Source: an uncultured Bacteroidaceae bacterium
GTDB lineage: Bacteria > Bacteroidota > Bacteroidia > Bacteroidales > Bacteroidaceae
Assembly: GCA_904502235.1 (NCBI GenBank)
Contig: CAJGDP010000043.1
Span: 1-12,654, forward strand
Length of the DNA stretch: 12,654 nt
Direction: 5' to 3'
A program made the position numbers and the translations under genes. This document shows, in pieces, positions 1 to 8,994 of this stretch (the stretch's first letter is position 1; the number at the start of each line of letters is the position of its first letter). The notes below the pieces were generated by a model. The model was not told the DNA's origin. It did not search any database and worked only from the letters and a program-made list of their open reading frames with translations.

Positions 1-804
1 CCAGTTGATGGCATCGGTAATGGTGTTCGGGCATGCCTTCTTTATATTGTTCAGCTCCATGTGAAACAATGTCCTTTCACCGAGCACCTGGACGCTGTAG
101 TGCTTGAAGTGGTTGGCAATCATGTCACGCCAGTCCTCGTCAGTGTGTCGTGCCTTGTCGAAATAGCCGTTCACGTATCCTCCTTCGATGTGGATTGGAA
201 CAACAGGGTAGTCGGCTAGTTTCTTGCTTGTGGCGCTGGAATCGGTATCCACGTAGTATTGTATGAACATCATTTTTTCATCTCCAGGCTCCGATTCGGA
301 AATCTTGACAACGTTCAATCCCGATTGGAGTACCTTGCTCATCAAGGGATATGCCATGTTGCCTGAAACCTGGTTCAGTTCAATCCATATGGAATCGGGC
401 AGTTGGCTTCCTACAAATATATAAAGATACTCGTTATTAGCCATAATTCCGGTAGGATTTTGCAGGTTGCTGTACTGGTTCACTTTCATGTACTCTCTCC
501 AGTTGTAAGAGTTGCTGTATGGCTTTGCTTCCATCACGCGGAACTCTTTCTCACGTTTCTCCCATGCGTTGTTCTTTACTTTTATGGCAATGTCAATGAG
601 TACTTGTGGCATTGCACTCATTGCTGTCTGCAACTGCTCATCAGTCATTGCAGAATAAGGTACAGCCAGTTCGGTACAGATGTCATCGGTGAAGTAGTTC
701 TTGAACTCTGCATAATAACGCTGTGCGTTGCTTGTTGTCAGTTCCTCTGCCATACTTGGTAGGCCCAGTACTGCAACAAACAGTAGTAGTAGAATTTTTT
801 TCAT
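1..804 (-). CDS. M60-like metallopeptidase, N-terminal part (runs off left edge)
   Basis: Open reading frame from ATG at 804-802 to the window edge, 268 codons with no stop. It begins with a signal peptide (MKKILLLLLFVAVLGLPSMA, likely cut after SMA), so the product is exported. From about residue 28 it aligns by eye with the complete M60-like protein at 4940-8992: shared blocks include VKNN-W, KPYSN, NPTGI, LYIFV, and IHIEGGYVNGYF near residue 203 (IHIEGGYVNGFW in the other). In that relative these blocks lie just before the zinc-binding HEIGH motif, which here would fall roughly 75-80 residues beyond the edge, so catalytic competence cannot be judged. Unlike the relative, it has no N-terminal beta-trefoil module: the mature protein starts directly with the short helical segment before the M60 N-terminal region. 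Family knowledge: M60-like (enhancin-type) enzymes of gut Bacteroides cleave mucin-type O-glycoproteins. The role here is inferred. Confidence 0.85.
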   Translation of the reverse strand, partial: MKKILLLLFVAVLGLPSMAEELTTSNAQRYYAEFKNYFTDDICTELAVPYSAMTDEQLQTAMSAMPQVLIDIAIKVKNNAWEKREKEFRVMEAKPYSNSYNWREYMKVNQYSNLQNPTGIMANNEYLYIFVGSQLPDSIWIELNQVSGNMAYPLMSKVLQSGLNVVKISESEPGDEKMMFIQYYVDTDSSATSKKLADYPVVPIHIEGGYVNGYFDKARHTDEDWRDMIANHFKHYSVQVLGERTLFHMELNNIKKACPNTITDAINW

Positions 805-841
805 ATATTTAGTTTTGTATTGTTTGGTCTGTTTTACCTAA

Positions 842-880
842 GTTTTGTCAAAATTAAATAAATCCCAACTACTAGCCAAA
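842..880 (-). promoter_or_regulatory. Bacteroidetes-type promoter of the left-edge M60-like gene
   Basis: Read on the minus strand, a -33 element TTTG (880-877) is followed after 20 nt by a perfect -7 element TAATTTTG (856-849). Spacing and sequence fit the Bacteroidetes primary sigma consensus. Transcription would start near 842, leaving a 5' untranslated region of about 38 nt. No clear Shine-Dalgarno sequence precedes the ATG, which is usual in this phylum. Confidence 0.75.
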
Positions 881-892
881 TTATTTAACATT

Positions 893-931
893 ATAAAAGC
901 ATCAAGGGCTGACCAAGTGGTCAGCCCTTGA
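893..931 (-). terminator. Intrinsic terminator of the 1247-residue protein gene
   Basis: A perfect 13-bp inverted repeat (902-914 with 919-931, core CAAGGGCTGACC) encloses the 4-nt loop AAGT (915-918). It starts 22 nt beyond the stop codon of the minus-strand gene at 953-4696. On the minus strand it is followed by GCTTTTAT (900-893), a short T tract. It separates that gene from the next minus-strand gene, which has its own promoter. Confidence 0.8.
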
Positions 932-952
932 ATTTATTTCGAAGTATGTCAA

Positions 953-3900
953 TTACTTAACAACCTTTTTCTTAGCCTCAACAACGCCGTTAGCATAAAC
1001 TGTAACAACAATGTTGATACCCTGAACAGGAGCAGGAATTGCTACACCTGCAGGAGTGAAGTAGCTTACTGAAACAACCTCGTCGCCCTCGATTACAAGG
1101 TCCTCAACACTTGTCTTCTCCATCTCACCCATGTTGATGAATGTCCATGAAGATGCTGTGTACTTGTTGGGGTTGCAGTTCCAGCTAACCAATACACCGT
1201 GGTGACCGTTACCCTCACCGTGACCTTCGGTGTGAATGAAGTTATTGTGCTTGAACTCATCACCAGTCATGATGCAGCTGATTTCGTAGTTGCAACCGTC
1301 AAGGTGCTTGATAAGGTATGGAGCCTTAGTTGATGCTATAGGATATCTGTTATCGGCAAGTGCACCAACGTAGTCGTTCTTGTCATAAGCCTTGATTAGG
1401 AATGACTCTCCAATAAGATCCTCGGGGAAGCCTGTCCAACGGTTTGCTGTTGTAACAGCTTTGGTAACTTCAACAAGGCTGAAGAGGAACTCGCGGTTAG
1501 CGGTCTCGAACTCTTCGGGAGTAACAGTCCACTTCAAATTATTTTCTTTATAGTCTACATAGATAGAACGTGTGTACCATGTCTTATCTTCGTAGCTTGG
1601 CAAGCCACTTTCAATGCGATAAGCAACTTCGCTTTCGAAACCGACGCGCTCAGAATCCTTCATTTTTTCAGCAGCAGCAAGGAGGTTCGTTGCAAGAGTA
1701 TTTGCTACGCCCTTGTTCTCTGTGTCTACAGCAACCTCAGCAGCAGCCTTAGCATTGTTGAATGCAGCAGCAGTAGCTTCGTCAGCTATGATACAGCCGG
1801 GGTTGTTGCCGGTAATCAGGTTAAGGTTGTCGATTTCATTTACAAGACCTGTAAGGTATAGATAGTGTGCATCGTCCATTGTTGCCTCGTAGATAGCCCA
1901 TTCACCTTCACCGTTTGTCTTGTTGAAGTGCAAGTAGTCACCTGCAGCACCTGTAGACTTCAACTCTGCTGTCAAAGCCTCGCAACCGGGAGCAACAACA
2001 CCTGGGAGCTCGCTGTAGCAAGGACGTGAAGCAAGACCGGCAGCCCAGTCCATGTAAACAAGCTTAGAAACAGTAATCGCTGTCTCAGGAATATTTACAC
2101 CAGCCTCCTCGTTAGAGAATGAACCCTTCAATTCCTCAGGAGTGATATCGCGGTACATTGCGAATGTATTTGCAATGTTATTAGATGATGTGAACTTTAC
2201 ATCACCGGCTACTGACTGGTAAAGAATAAGGTTGCTTGCACCATAATCAGGCTCTTCTACCCAGAACATGGCTTTGCTCAAACTCAAGATGTTCCAGCCG
2301 TCTGTAGTTTTCTTGAACATGTAGACGTTCTTCTCGTTGAGGCTCTCTTTAGTGTTTGTAGAAGGTGTTGTGCCCTCGTAGAAACGTACAGCGCCCTCGA
2401 GGTTACCTGCCAAGATATACAAGCCACCGTCCTTCAAATTAGCAACGTCTGTAACCTGTGCACCCAATTTAACATTGTATGGGTTCTCAACAACAACTGT
2501 TGCACCCTCGTCGTACTTCTTACCGTATTCGCTTACTACAACCTTCTTTGGTGAAAGTGATGCGTTGTCACGGCCGATAGATTTAATCTTTAGTGTGCTG
2601 ATGTTTGTACCATCCGCAAACTTGAGGTCTAGGTATACATAATCCTTAGGATCCATTGTACCGTTACCCCAGATAGAGTGCCAGAATGTATCGTTCTTGC
2701 CGTCGTTCAAGTTCTCGATAGCACCTTCTGAAGTCTCCTGTGAGTTTGTAGTTGCAGTAAAGCTAATCTGGTTGCCTTCATTGTCATAAATCTGGAGATC
2801 GCCCAAAGCAACCATTGGGTAGCCACTCCATTTACCGCCACCTGCAGCATTACCTACGTTTGTCTCAAGGAATGTAAGACGGATACCGTTTACAGCCTTC
2901 TCCATAGGAAGGTTCTGCTCCCAGATGAATGCGCTGCCCTCCTTTGTACCAAGAGCTGTCTCTTCTGTTGCAAATGTTGCAGGCAATGGAATAGTCTTGT
3001 ATTCCGAAGCAAGGAATGCATCAATGTTCTCCTGTCTGGTTGCAAAGTAATTTGTAATCTGAGCGATGTACTCGTCATAGCAATTTTCAAGATCAGCCTC
3101 CTCGATTTCAGAGAGTAAGTCCCAACCCGGCTGGATATATGTGTTGAAAGCTGTAAGGCTCCACCAACCGAATTTTACATCATTGGTAGAGTTTTCTTTC
3201 CAGAAGCCCCAAGCCTCCATGTCGTCTTCGTCTTCTTGCTCTGCCATGTAGCTTACCTCTTCACTTGCGATATCAATAATGAACTGAGAAAGGTTAGCCT
3301 TTGCCTCATCTGCCGCAGCATTGATTTCTGCACCGTCCATCTCGTCAACATTCTCGATTGTCTCCTCAATTTCGGCGATATATCCTTGGAGGGCTTCTAC
3401 ATAACCGTTCTCCTCTAGATATGGGTGGTTCTCAATTGCAGAAAGCAATTTCTCTGCCTCCAATTCCATTACACCAAGGTTGTACTCCTTAGCCCATACA
3501 GGAGCTGAGTACTCTGCCGGATAGAACGACCAGTTGAATGCGCACTCGATACCGAAACCTTCGCAGTATTTGTTTGCCTCAAGAGCTTGCTTCTTCAATG
3601 TGCTGAAAATCTTCATTCTACCTGAACGTGGGTCTGCACCAATGTAAACTGTGTAGTTCTCGTTGCCCTTCTTTGTAACGTATGACATTTCAAAGTCACC
3701 GTTATCAAGTGGATTCAAAGTAATCTTAGCAGCCTTCTTGATGTCGCTTGTCTTAACCTGCCAACCGTTCTGAGCGTCGTTGAATGCATTGTCTGTTGCA
3801 TCTGCGTTCAAGTACTGGTTAACCATTGGGAAATACATGTAGTATGTATCGTCTCCTGCAGGTACAAGGCGTGTCATGAAGTCGAGTGATGGCTCGTCTG

Positions 3901-4696
3901 CTACGTTGCTCTCGTTACCGGGAGTAACATACTTTGAACCGCTACCGTTGCCACCGATTTTTTCTGTCTCTTCTTTGTTTACCTGTCCATACTTACCTTC
4001 GTTGTTGTTACCATAGTAAACAGTAAAGGTCTTTACTGCATTACCCTTGATAGTGAAGTAGTCGGCAGCTATAAGCTCGTCAAAATCTGCTATTTTCTCT
4101 TCACCGAAACTTGTAGAACGGTCGCCATAAGGTTCTGTGAACTCAACACCACCTTCGGTCAAACCAACGCAAGAAGGAACTTCGCCTGAACCTGCCTTAC
4201 CAGCCCATTCAATGATGAAACGGTCGATTTCCTCTTCGAATGTTAGTTCTACATAGTGGTAGTCTGTTACGGCACCGGCCTCTGCAGACATTGTAGAGAA
4301 GTAGTTGTTGTACTTGCCGTCGTACAATGCTCTCAAACCCTGACCATCGAATGCATTTGCAAGTGTGTTGTGGTCGGCATTTGTAGTTACAGTGTAAGTA
4401 AGCTCTCTTGACATGTCGGCTGTGTACACGTTCAACTCACTGAGCATCATGCGGAAGTTGTTTCCGTTTGGCTTGTTGTTTGTACTGTTGCCTGCACATG
4501 TCAGACGCAATGATGTGATTGGCTCTGCTGTTCTGATGATACCTGACTTGAAGTATCTAACAGTACCTCCGTCCAAGGTAACGTAATCACCGGGAAGACC
4601 TTCCTGAGGTCCCAATGTTACAGCCCAATCCTGTGCCGCAGCACCTGCGAACGACGCAAATGCCAACGCCAGAGTCAGAAATAAATTTTTTCTCAT
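953..4696 (-). CDS. Large exported protein with two discoidin-like modules and beta-trefoil-like repeats
   Basis: 1247 residues with a signal peptide (MRKNLFLTLALAFASFAGAA, cut near AAA-QDW). Two stretches look like F5/8 type C (discoidin) carbohydrate-binding modules: residues about 48-190, with LYDGKYNNYFST, and about 590-725, with LNDGKNDTFWHSIW, the usual DGxxxTxW signature. Between and after them are beta-rich stretches resembling ricin-type beta-trefoils (about 270-395, 740-850, 1080-1210) and helical linkers (about 405-475 and 1010-1060) like FIVAR/coiled spacers. The C-terminus (FTPAGVAIPAPVQGINIVV, ending KKVVK) looks like a variant of the sorting-like tail common in Bacteroidales exported proteins. 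I see no protease or glycosidase active-site motif. Its position between two M60-like metallopeptidases suggests a glycoprotein-binding partner or an unrecognised enzyme. It has its own promoter and terminator, so it is probably monocistronic. The domain calls were made by eye; exact function is unknown. Confidence 0.85.
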   Translation of the reverse strand: MRKNLFLTLALAFASFAGAAAQDWAVTLGPQEGLPGDYVTLDGGTVRYFKSGIIRTAEPITSLRLTCAGNSTNNKPNGNNFRMMLSELNVYTADMSRELTYTVTTNADHNTLANAFDGQGLRALYDGKYNNYFSTMSAEAGAVTDYHYVELTFEEEIDRFIIEWAGKAGSGEVPSCVGLTEGGVEFTEPYGDRSTSFGEEKIADFDELIAADYFTIKGNAVKTFTVYYGNNNEGKYGQVNKEETEKIGGNGSGSKYVTPGNESNVADEPSLDFMTRLVPAGDDTYYMYFPMVNQYLNADATDNAFNDAQNGWQVKTSDIKKAAKITLNPLDNGDFEMSYVTKKGNENYTVYIGADPRSGRMKIFSTLKKQALEANKYCEGFGIECAFNWSFYPAEYSAPVWAKEYNLGVMELEAEKLLSAIENHPYLEENGYVEALQGYIAEIEETIENVDEMDGAEINAAADEAKANLSQFIIDIASEEVSYMAEQEDEDDMEAWGFWKENSTNDVKFGWWSLTAFNTYIQPGWDLLSEIEEADLENCYDEYIAQITNYFATRQENIDAFLASEYKTIPLPATFATEETALGTKEGSAFIWEQNLPMEKAVNGIRLTFLETNVGNAAGGGKWSGYPMVALGDLQIYDNEGNQISFTATTNSQETSEGAIENLNDGKNDTFWHSIWGNGTMDPKDYVYLDLKFADGTNISTLKIKSIGRDNASLSPKKVVVSEYGKKYDEGATVVVENPYNVKLGAQVTDVANLKDGGLYILAGNLEGAVRFYEGTTPSTNTKESLNEKNVYMFKKTTDGWNILSLSKAMFWVEEPDYGASNLILYQSVAGDVKFTSSNNIANTFAMYRDITPEELKGSFSNEEAGVNIPETAITVSKLVYMDWAAGLASRPCYSELPGVVAPGCEALTAELKSTGAAGDYLHFNKTNGEGEWAIYEATMDDAHYLYLTGLVNEIDNLNLITGNNPGCIIADEATAAAFNNAKAAAEVAVDTENKGVANTLATNLLAAAEKMKDSERVGFESEVAYRIESGLPSYEDKTWYTRSIYVDYKENNLKWTVTPEEFETANREFLFSLVEVTKAVTTANRWTGFPEDLIGESFLIKAYDKNDYVGALADNRYPIASTKAPYLIKHLDGCNYEISCIMTGDEFKHNNFIHTEGHGEGNGHHGVLVSWNCNPNKYTASSWTFINMGEMEKTSVEDLVIEGDEVVSVSYFTPAGVAIPAPVQGINIVVTVYANGVVEAKKKVVK

Positions 4697-4757
4697 AATG
4701 TAAAAATTAAGATTTATAAAAAAACAAGTTTTTTCGGTTTTGCCCTATACGGGTATT

Positions 4758-4797
4758 CTATCGTGCAAAGGTTGCTATTTTTATTAAAATAAACAAG
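4758..4797 (-). promoter_or_regulatory. Promoter of the 1247-residue exported protein gene
   Basis: On the minus strand, CTTG (4797-4794) sits 20 nt upstream of AACCTTTG (4773-4766), one mismatch from TAnnTTTG, followed by CAC as in many Bacteroides promoters. The start site would be near 4758, giving a leader of about 60 nt before the ATG at 4696. It faces the plus-strand promoter at 4852-4884, so the two large genes are divergently transcribed. Confidence 0.65.
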
Positions 4798-4820
4798 AAA
4801 AAGGGTGATTTTCAACTGCA

Positions 4821-4843
4821 TTTTTTTTTTTTTCTAAAAAAAA
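4821..4843. repeat. T13 / A8 homopolymer pair between divergent promoters
   Basis: A run of 13 T (4821-4833), then CT, then 8 A (4836-4843), lies in the 243-nt intergenic region between the two divergent promoters. The A8 run ends 8 nt before the -33 region of the plus-strand promoter, so the tract could act as an upstream A/T element. A tract of this length could also vary by slippage. Just after it, GAGAA-TAG-TTCTC (4844-4856) is a small inverted repeat that might be an operator. Any regulatory role is inference. Confidence 0.5.
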
Positions 4844-4851
4844 GAGAATAG

Positions 4852-4884
4852 TTCTCCTTATAATATAATTTTTGTATATATTTG
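4852..4884 (+). promoter_or_regulatory. Promoter of the complete M60-like protease gene
   Basis: A perfect -7 element TATATTTG (4877-4884), followed by CAC, precedes the ATG at 4940 with a leader of about 50 nt. The -33 position holds only a weak match (TTCT at 4852-4855, 21 nt upstream), so activity may depend on the upstream A/T tract or an activator. Confidence 0.55.
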
Positions 4885-4939
4885 CACTGATATGCTAATA
4901 TGCAATATTGCGTATGAATTATAACTTAAATTTAATGAT

Positions 4940-7900
4940 ATGAAACTTAAATCCTTATTACTGACATTGCTCGTGATGTTCTCCGGTGTGGCTATGGCGC
5001 AGGTGGAATCGGGCAAAGTCTATCGTATTGTAAGCAGTAAGTACGGTACAGTCATTACTGCAAATCCTATTTCGCATGCTTTGTCGTGTGTTACAAAGGG
5101 TAGTGAAACCGACTATCAGCAGATGTGGGAGTTTACCGAAAACAACGGCAAGTATTCAATCAAGAACGTTTTCTCTCGCCGTTATCTGCAGAACGAGAGC
5201 GGTACAAACGTGCAGTTCAAGACCGGCAACAATGTCGTTTGGTTCGCTGTAACCGAAAATGCGACATTGAAAGGTGATTATAATATCGATGCAAGTGGCA
5301 GAGCCGGTGGTTGGGGATTGCACTGCGACAGTGGCTCAAAGGTTGTGCCCTGGAGCAATGGTCCTAACGACGGTGAGGTTTCGGGTACGGAGTGGACGTT
5401 CGAAGAGGTCTCGCTCACCGATTTGCAGAAGGACGATGCTTATGCCGAATTTGTTGCATACAGCAGTATTGCCGAGAACAAGGCTACTATTATAGAAAAG
5501 GTAAACGGCTTGTTTGCCGACAACGCAGGTACACAGCTCAAGGCTGAATATGCTTCGATGAATGATGCTGATTTGGTTGCTGCAATGGATGGTGTTCCTG
5601 CTGATTTGCAGCAGGCAGTTCTAAAGGTAAAGAACAACTCATGGGCTACACAAACCCGTGAGCATCTTGGCGAAAAGAACTTCCGTATTTTTGATTACAA
5701 GCCTTACAGCAATCCCGAAGAGTGGAAGGATATCCTTTATCACCGTCCGTTCAACCGCATCAACAACCCCACAGGTATCTGCGCAGAAAGTGATAAGAGC
5801 TTCCTCTATATCTTTGTAGATAAGATTCCCGAGGGTACTACAATTGACCTTGCCGAGATGAACGGAACTTCTTATTTCGGTACCGATACTCCGCTCACCG
5901 AAGGTTTGAACATTATTCCTGCAGCTAACAAGGACGGTGTACTCTATATCCGTTACGTATGCGACACTCACACAGGTTTCGATGCTGAAACAAAGAGCGG
6001 TCCCAAGAAACTCTCTGATTATCCGACTGTGAAAATCCATATCGAGGGTGGTTATGTGAATGGTTTCTGGAGCAAGGAGCGCGGACACACCAATGAGGAT
6101 TGGGTATATATGAGCCAGAATATGTTCCGTAACGAGGGCGCTATACAGGCTGTTGGCGACCATTCTGTGTTGAACTTCCGTAAAAAGGAATTCTTGCAGC
6201 CCTCAAAAGGCTACGATGCTTGGGGGTATCTCGAAATGGGTTGTCCAAATCAAATCGAAGAGGTAATGAAGTACTGGGATTTCTGGAATGAAAGACAGAG
6301 ATGGTACATGGGACTTGACAAGTACTATGATTTCTTCAACAATAAGCAACTTGCAATGTCGGACGATGGCGGTTTTATGGATGCCGGAAACTATCGTACC
6401 CACTATAACAACAATACTTTGACAACCATTGTGAATCTCGACCGTATTTCACGCGACGGTGGTAGCGCTTGGGGACCTTTGCATGAGATTGGTCATACTA
6501 ACCAGTACGCATTTGAGATTGTGGGTACATCAGAGGTAAGTAACAATGCTTTGGCAAACTTTACTATCTTTGATACAGGTACACATACCAGCCGTGGTTG
6601 GAATATGGATGCTCAAATAAAAGATTTCGAGAATAAAATTCCTTATGTTGTACGTGGAGAGAGTATTTACGGTTCTGAACTTTTCAGTATGACACGTATG
6701 TACTTCCAGCTATTCCTTTACTTCCATGCGGCAGGTAAGAAACCCGACTTCTATCCTGTATTGTTCGAGGAACTCCGTAAGGATAAACTTGTGGGTTGGA
6801 CAGTACGTTCTTCGGATGAGAAGGATGCTGACGGTTTCTACAAAAATTCTGTCAATGCAGTCAACGACCAGTTGAAGTTTGTTGAAAAGTGCTGTTCCAT
6901 CGCTCAGGTAGATTTGACTGAATTCTTTGAGGCTTGGGGATTCTTTATTCCAATGAAGAATGCTTATGTGGGCGACTATGGTCATCACTATGTTTATTTG
7001 CTTCAGGAGGATATCGATGCTTGCAAGGCTAGAATCAAGGCAGCGAACTATCCTAAGAAGGGTGGACATCTTATGTTCCTTGAAGACCGTGTAAGACCAT
7101 CAAAGCAGATTCAGAGTATTCTTAATGAGAATCCTGTAGGTAACCGTGCCGATTACAGCGACGAGGCTCCTGTAGCAAACAACTTCTGTGGCCTGTTCGG
7201 TCAGTGGGAGGATTACATCGATGAGACTGTTGCTGCTCAGGGTTACTACTATTCTATAATGGATGGTGTGGTTACAATCACCAAGGGCGAGAATGCCGGT
7301 GGTGCACTTGGTTTCAAACTCTATGATGCCGATACCAATGAACTTATTACTTATACCAACAGACTGAGCATGAAGATTCCTAATGCTTATCTTGGCAAGA
7401 ACTACAGAGTTGTTGCCGCTCAGGCTAATGGTGAGGATGCAGAGGTGCTTCATGCGTCTAAGGGACCTGAAAGTATGCAGTATACGGCTTTGAAGACCTC
7501 TCTCGATAAAGCGGAAGTGTATACTTATCGTGAGGCTGTTGTCGGTAATGAAATAGGTTACTTCTATCCCGACTCTCTTGCTTATCTAAGGGACATCTTC
7601 AAACAGGCATCCAAGGCGTATAAGGACAAAGATACAAGTGCTATGTCTTATGCAGAGTGGAGTATTCTGCTCGATAATGAGTGTCGCCGTCTTGTAAATA
7701 CCGAAGGTACACGTGTGATGTTCGAGGAAGGTATGGAGGTGAATATCTATTCTCTAAAGTCTGGAAAAAAACTCAGAAACTCTTATGACGGTCTTGTGGA
7801 GTCGCAGTCTGTAAAGGATGGCAATGCAGCTGCACGTTGGAGTATCGAATACACTGGTGAGGCTGGTGTCTATTATCTCAAGACCGCCGAAGGATATTAT

Positions 7901-8992
7901 GTAAAGGATTTTGCATATAACGATGTCGTTTATGCTGATATTCCTACAAATGCCGGTGCGGCTCGCTTTACATTGACTTATACCGACGACGGTAACTTCT
8001 TCTTTACAAAGGCTGCTACTACCGATGTGGTTGGTCTTGGTGCAAGCGACAAGAGAACAACGGTTGATGATGAGAGTGTTAATATCATAATAGGTAAACC
8101 TGCATCTGATTCGGGTTCAATGTGGTATGGATTTGTTTATAATGACAATTCCGAGAATTTCTACAAGCAGGAGCTCGACAATGCCATGGAAGAGTCGCGC
8201 TTGGTTATTACCGAGGTACTAAATCTCGTCAGCATAGGTACAATGAATATCTTCAACAATTCTATTGTTGTTAAGGACCGTAACCTTGAGACTTATATTA
8301 TCGACCTGTATAACCACTATTTGAATGTTCTTGGCGACAGCGACAATGCAAAGATGTACAAGAACTATCTTGCAACTTTCCGTGAACTGCTCAAGAAAAT
8401 CGACGGAACTTATATCGTAACAGCTCCTATTGCAACAAAGGGCGACAGAATTGCCTGGTATCGTCTTTGCTACAAGGAGGACGGTAATTATTTGGGTATG
8501 TATTCTGGCAATAGCTCTACAAATAAGGGCCGATTGGCATACGTTGGCGTTGAAGATTTGGACGACAATGCTCTCTGGGCTTTCGCTTCTACAGGACGTA
8601 GCAATGAGTACAAGATATACAACTGTGGATACAATGGCTATATTTCCAATAAGGATGGCAAGAATGCCAGCTATATGTTCGTAACAGAAAATTCCAAGCC
8701 TTTTGTAATTACTTATAATGCAGATGAGGATGCCGTGGCTGTTTCAACCGGCAATAAGTATTTGAGAAAGTCTAATTCTTATGTTAACCTTGGAAACAAT
8801 GCTGCATACTGGACTCTGGAACTTGTGGCTCTTGAAAACGACAAGGACTTGGCAGATATCATTACTGTTGTAGAGTCTGTACTCGAAGAGGGTAACTACA
8901 GCGAGGATTGCTACGACCTGAGCGGTCGCAAGGTTCTCAACCCCGAAAAGGGTATCTACATCCAGAATGGTAAGAAGGTGTTCTTCAAGTGA
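4940..8992 (+). CDS. M60-like (enhancin/mucinase-type) zinc metallopeptidase, exported
   Basis: 1350 residues with a signal peptide (MKLKSLLLTLLVMFSGVAMA, cut before QVESG). Residues about 22-155 look like an N-terminal ricin-type beta-trefoil, followed by a helical linker (about 155-215). The M60 region follows: the N-terminal part contains IHIEGGYVNGFW (about 366-377), and the active site is H515-EIG-H519 with a third ligand probably E532 in TSEVSNN, the pattern of the gluzincin M60/PF13402 family. After the peptidase come a beta-sandwich-like part (to about 830), a helical stretch, and two more trefoil-like regions (about 928-1050 and 1155-1300). The protein ends in the short tail YDLSGRKVLNPEKGIYIQ...KKVFFK. 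Family knowledge: such enzymes of gut bacteria cleave peptide bonds next to O-glycans in mucins. The zinc motif is intact, so activity is likely; the substrate is inferred. A relative starts at 804 on the minus strand. Confidence 0.92.
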   Translation: MKLKSLLLTLLVMFSGVAMAQVESGKVYRIVSSKYGTVITANPISHALSCVTKGSETDYQQMWEFTENNGKYSIKNVFSRRYLQNESGTNVQFKTGNNVVWFAVTENATLKGDYNIDASGRAGGWGLHCDSGSKVVPWSNGPNDGEVSGTEWTFEEVSLTDLQKDDAYAEFVAYSSIAENKATIIEKVNGLFADNAGTQLKAEYASMNDADLVAAMDGVPADLQQAVLKVKNNSWATQTREHLGEKNFRIFDYKPYSNPEEWKDILYHRPFNRINNPTGICAESDKSFLYIFVDKIPEGTTIDLAEMNGTSYFGTDTPLTEGLNIIPAANKDGVLYIRYVCDTHTGFDAETKSGPKKLSDYPTVKIHIEGGYVNGFWSKERGHTNEDWVYMSQNMFRNEGAIQAVGDHSVLNFRKKEFLQPSKGYDAWGYLEMGCPNQIEEVMKYWDFWNERQRWYMGLDKYYDFFNNKQLAMSDDGGFMDAGNYRTHYNNNTLTTIVNLDRISRDGGSAWGPLHEIGHTNQYAFEIVGTSEVSNNALANFTIFDTGTHTSRGWNMDAQIKDFENKIPYVVRGESIYGSELFSMTRMYFQLFLYFHAAGKKPDFYPVLFEELRKDKLVGWTVRSSDEKDADGFYKNSVNAVNDQLKFVEKCCSIAQVDLTEFFEAWGFFIPMKNAYVGDYGHHYVYLLQEDIDACKARIKAANYPKKGGHLMFLEDRVRPSKQIQSILNENPVGNRADYSDEAPVANNFCGLFGQWEDYIDETVAAQGYYYSIMDGVVTITKGENAGGALGFKLYDADTNELITYTNRLSMKIPNAYLGKNYRVVAAQANGEDAEVLHASKGPESMQYTALKTSLDKAEVYTYREAVVGNEIGYFYPDSLAYLRDIFKQASKAYKDKDTSAMSYAEWSILLDNECRRLVNTEGTRVMFEEGMEVNIYSLKSGKKLRNSYDGLVESQSVKDGNAAARWSIEYTGEAGVYYLKTAEGYYVKDFAYNDVVYADIPTNAGAARFTLTYTDDGNFFFTKAATTDVVGLGASDKRTTVDDESVNIIIGKPASDSGSMWYGFVYNDNSENFYKQELDNAMEESRLVITEVLNLVSIGTMNIFNNSIVVKDRNLETYIIDLYNHYLNVLGDSDNAKMYKNYLATFRELLKKIDGTYIVTAPIATKGDRIAWYRLCYKEDGNYLGMYSGNSSTNKGRLAYVGVEDLDDNALWAFASTGRSNEYKIYNCGYNGYISNKDGKNASYMFVTENSKPFVITYNADEDAVAVSTGNKYLRKSNSYVNLGNNAAYWTLELVALENDKDLADIITVVESVLEEGNYSEDCYDLSGRKVLNPEKGIYIQNGKKVFFK

Positions 8993-8994
8993 TA

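Noticed and set aside
403..762. 119-codon plus-strand open frame over the left-edge gene
   Set aside because: The opposite strand encodes a clear signal peptide and M60-like blocks. This frame is rich in cysteine, histidine and valine like a typical shadow frame.
5639..6163. 174-codon open frame on the minus strand
   Set aside because: It lies wholly inside the M60 protease gene, and its translation shows no family features. It reflects codon usage of the sense gene.
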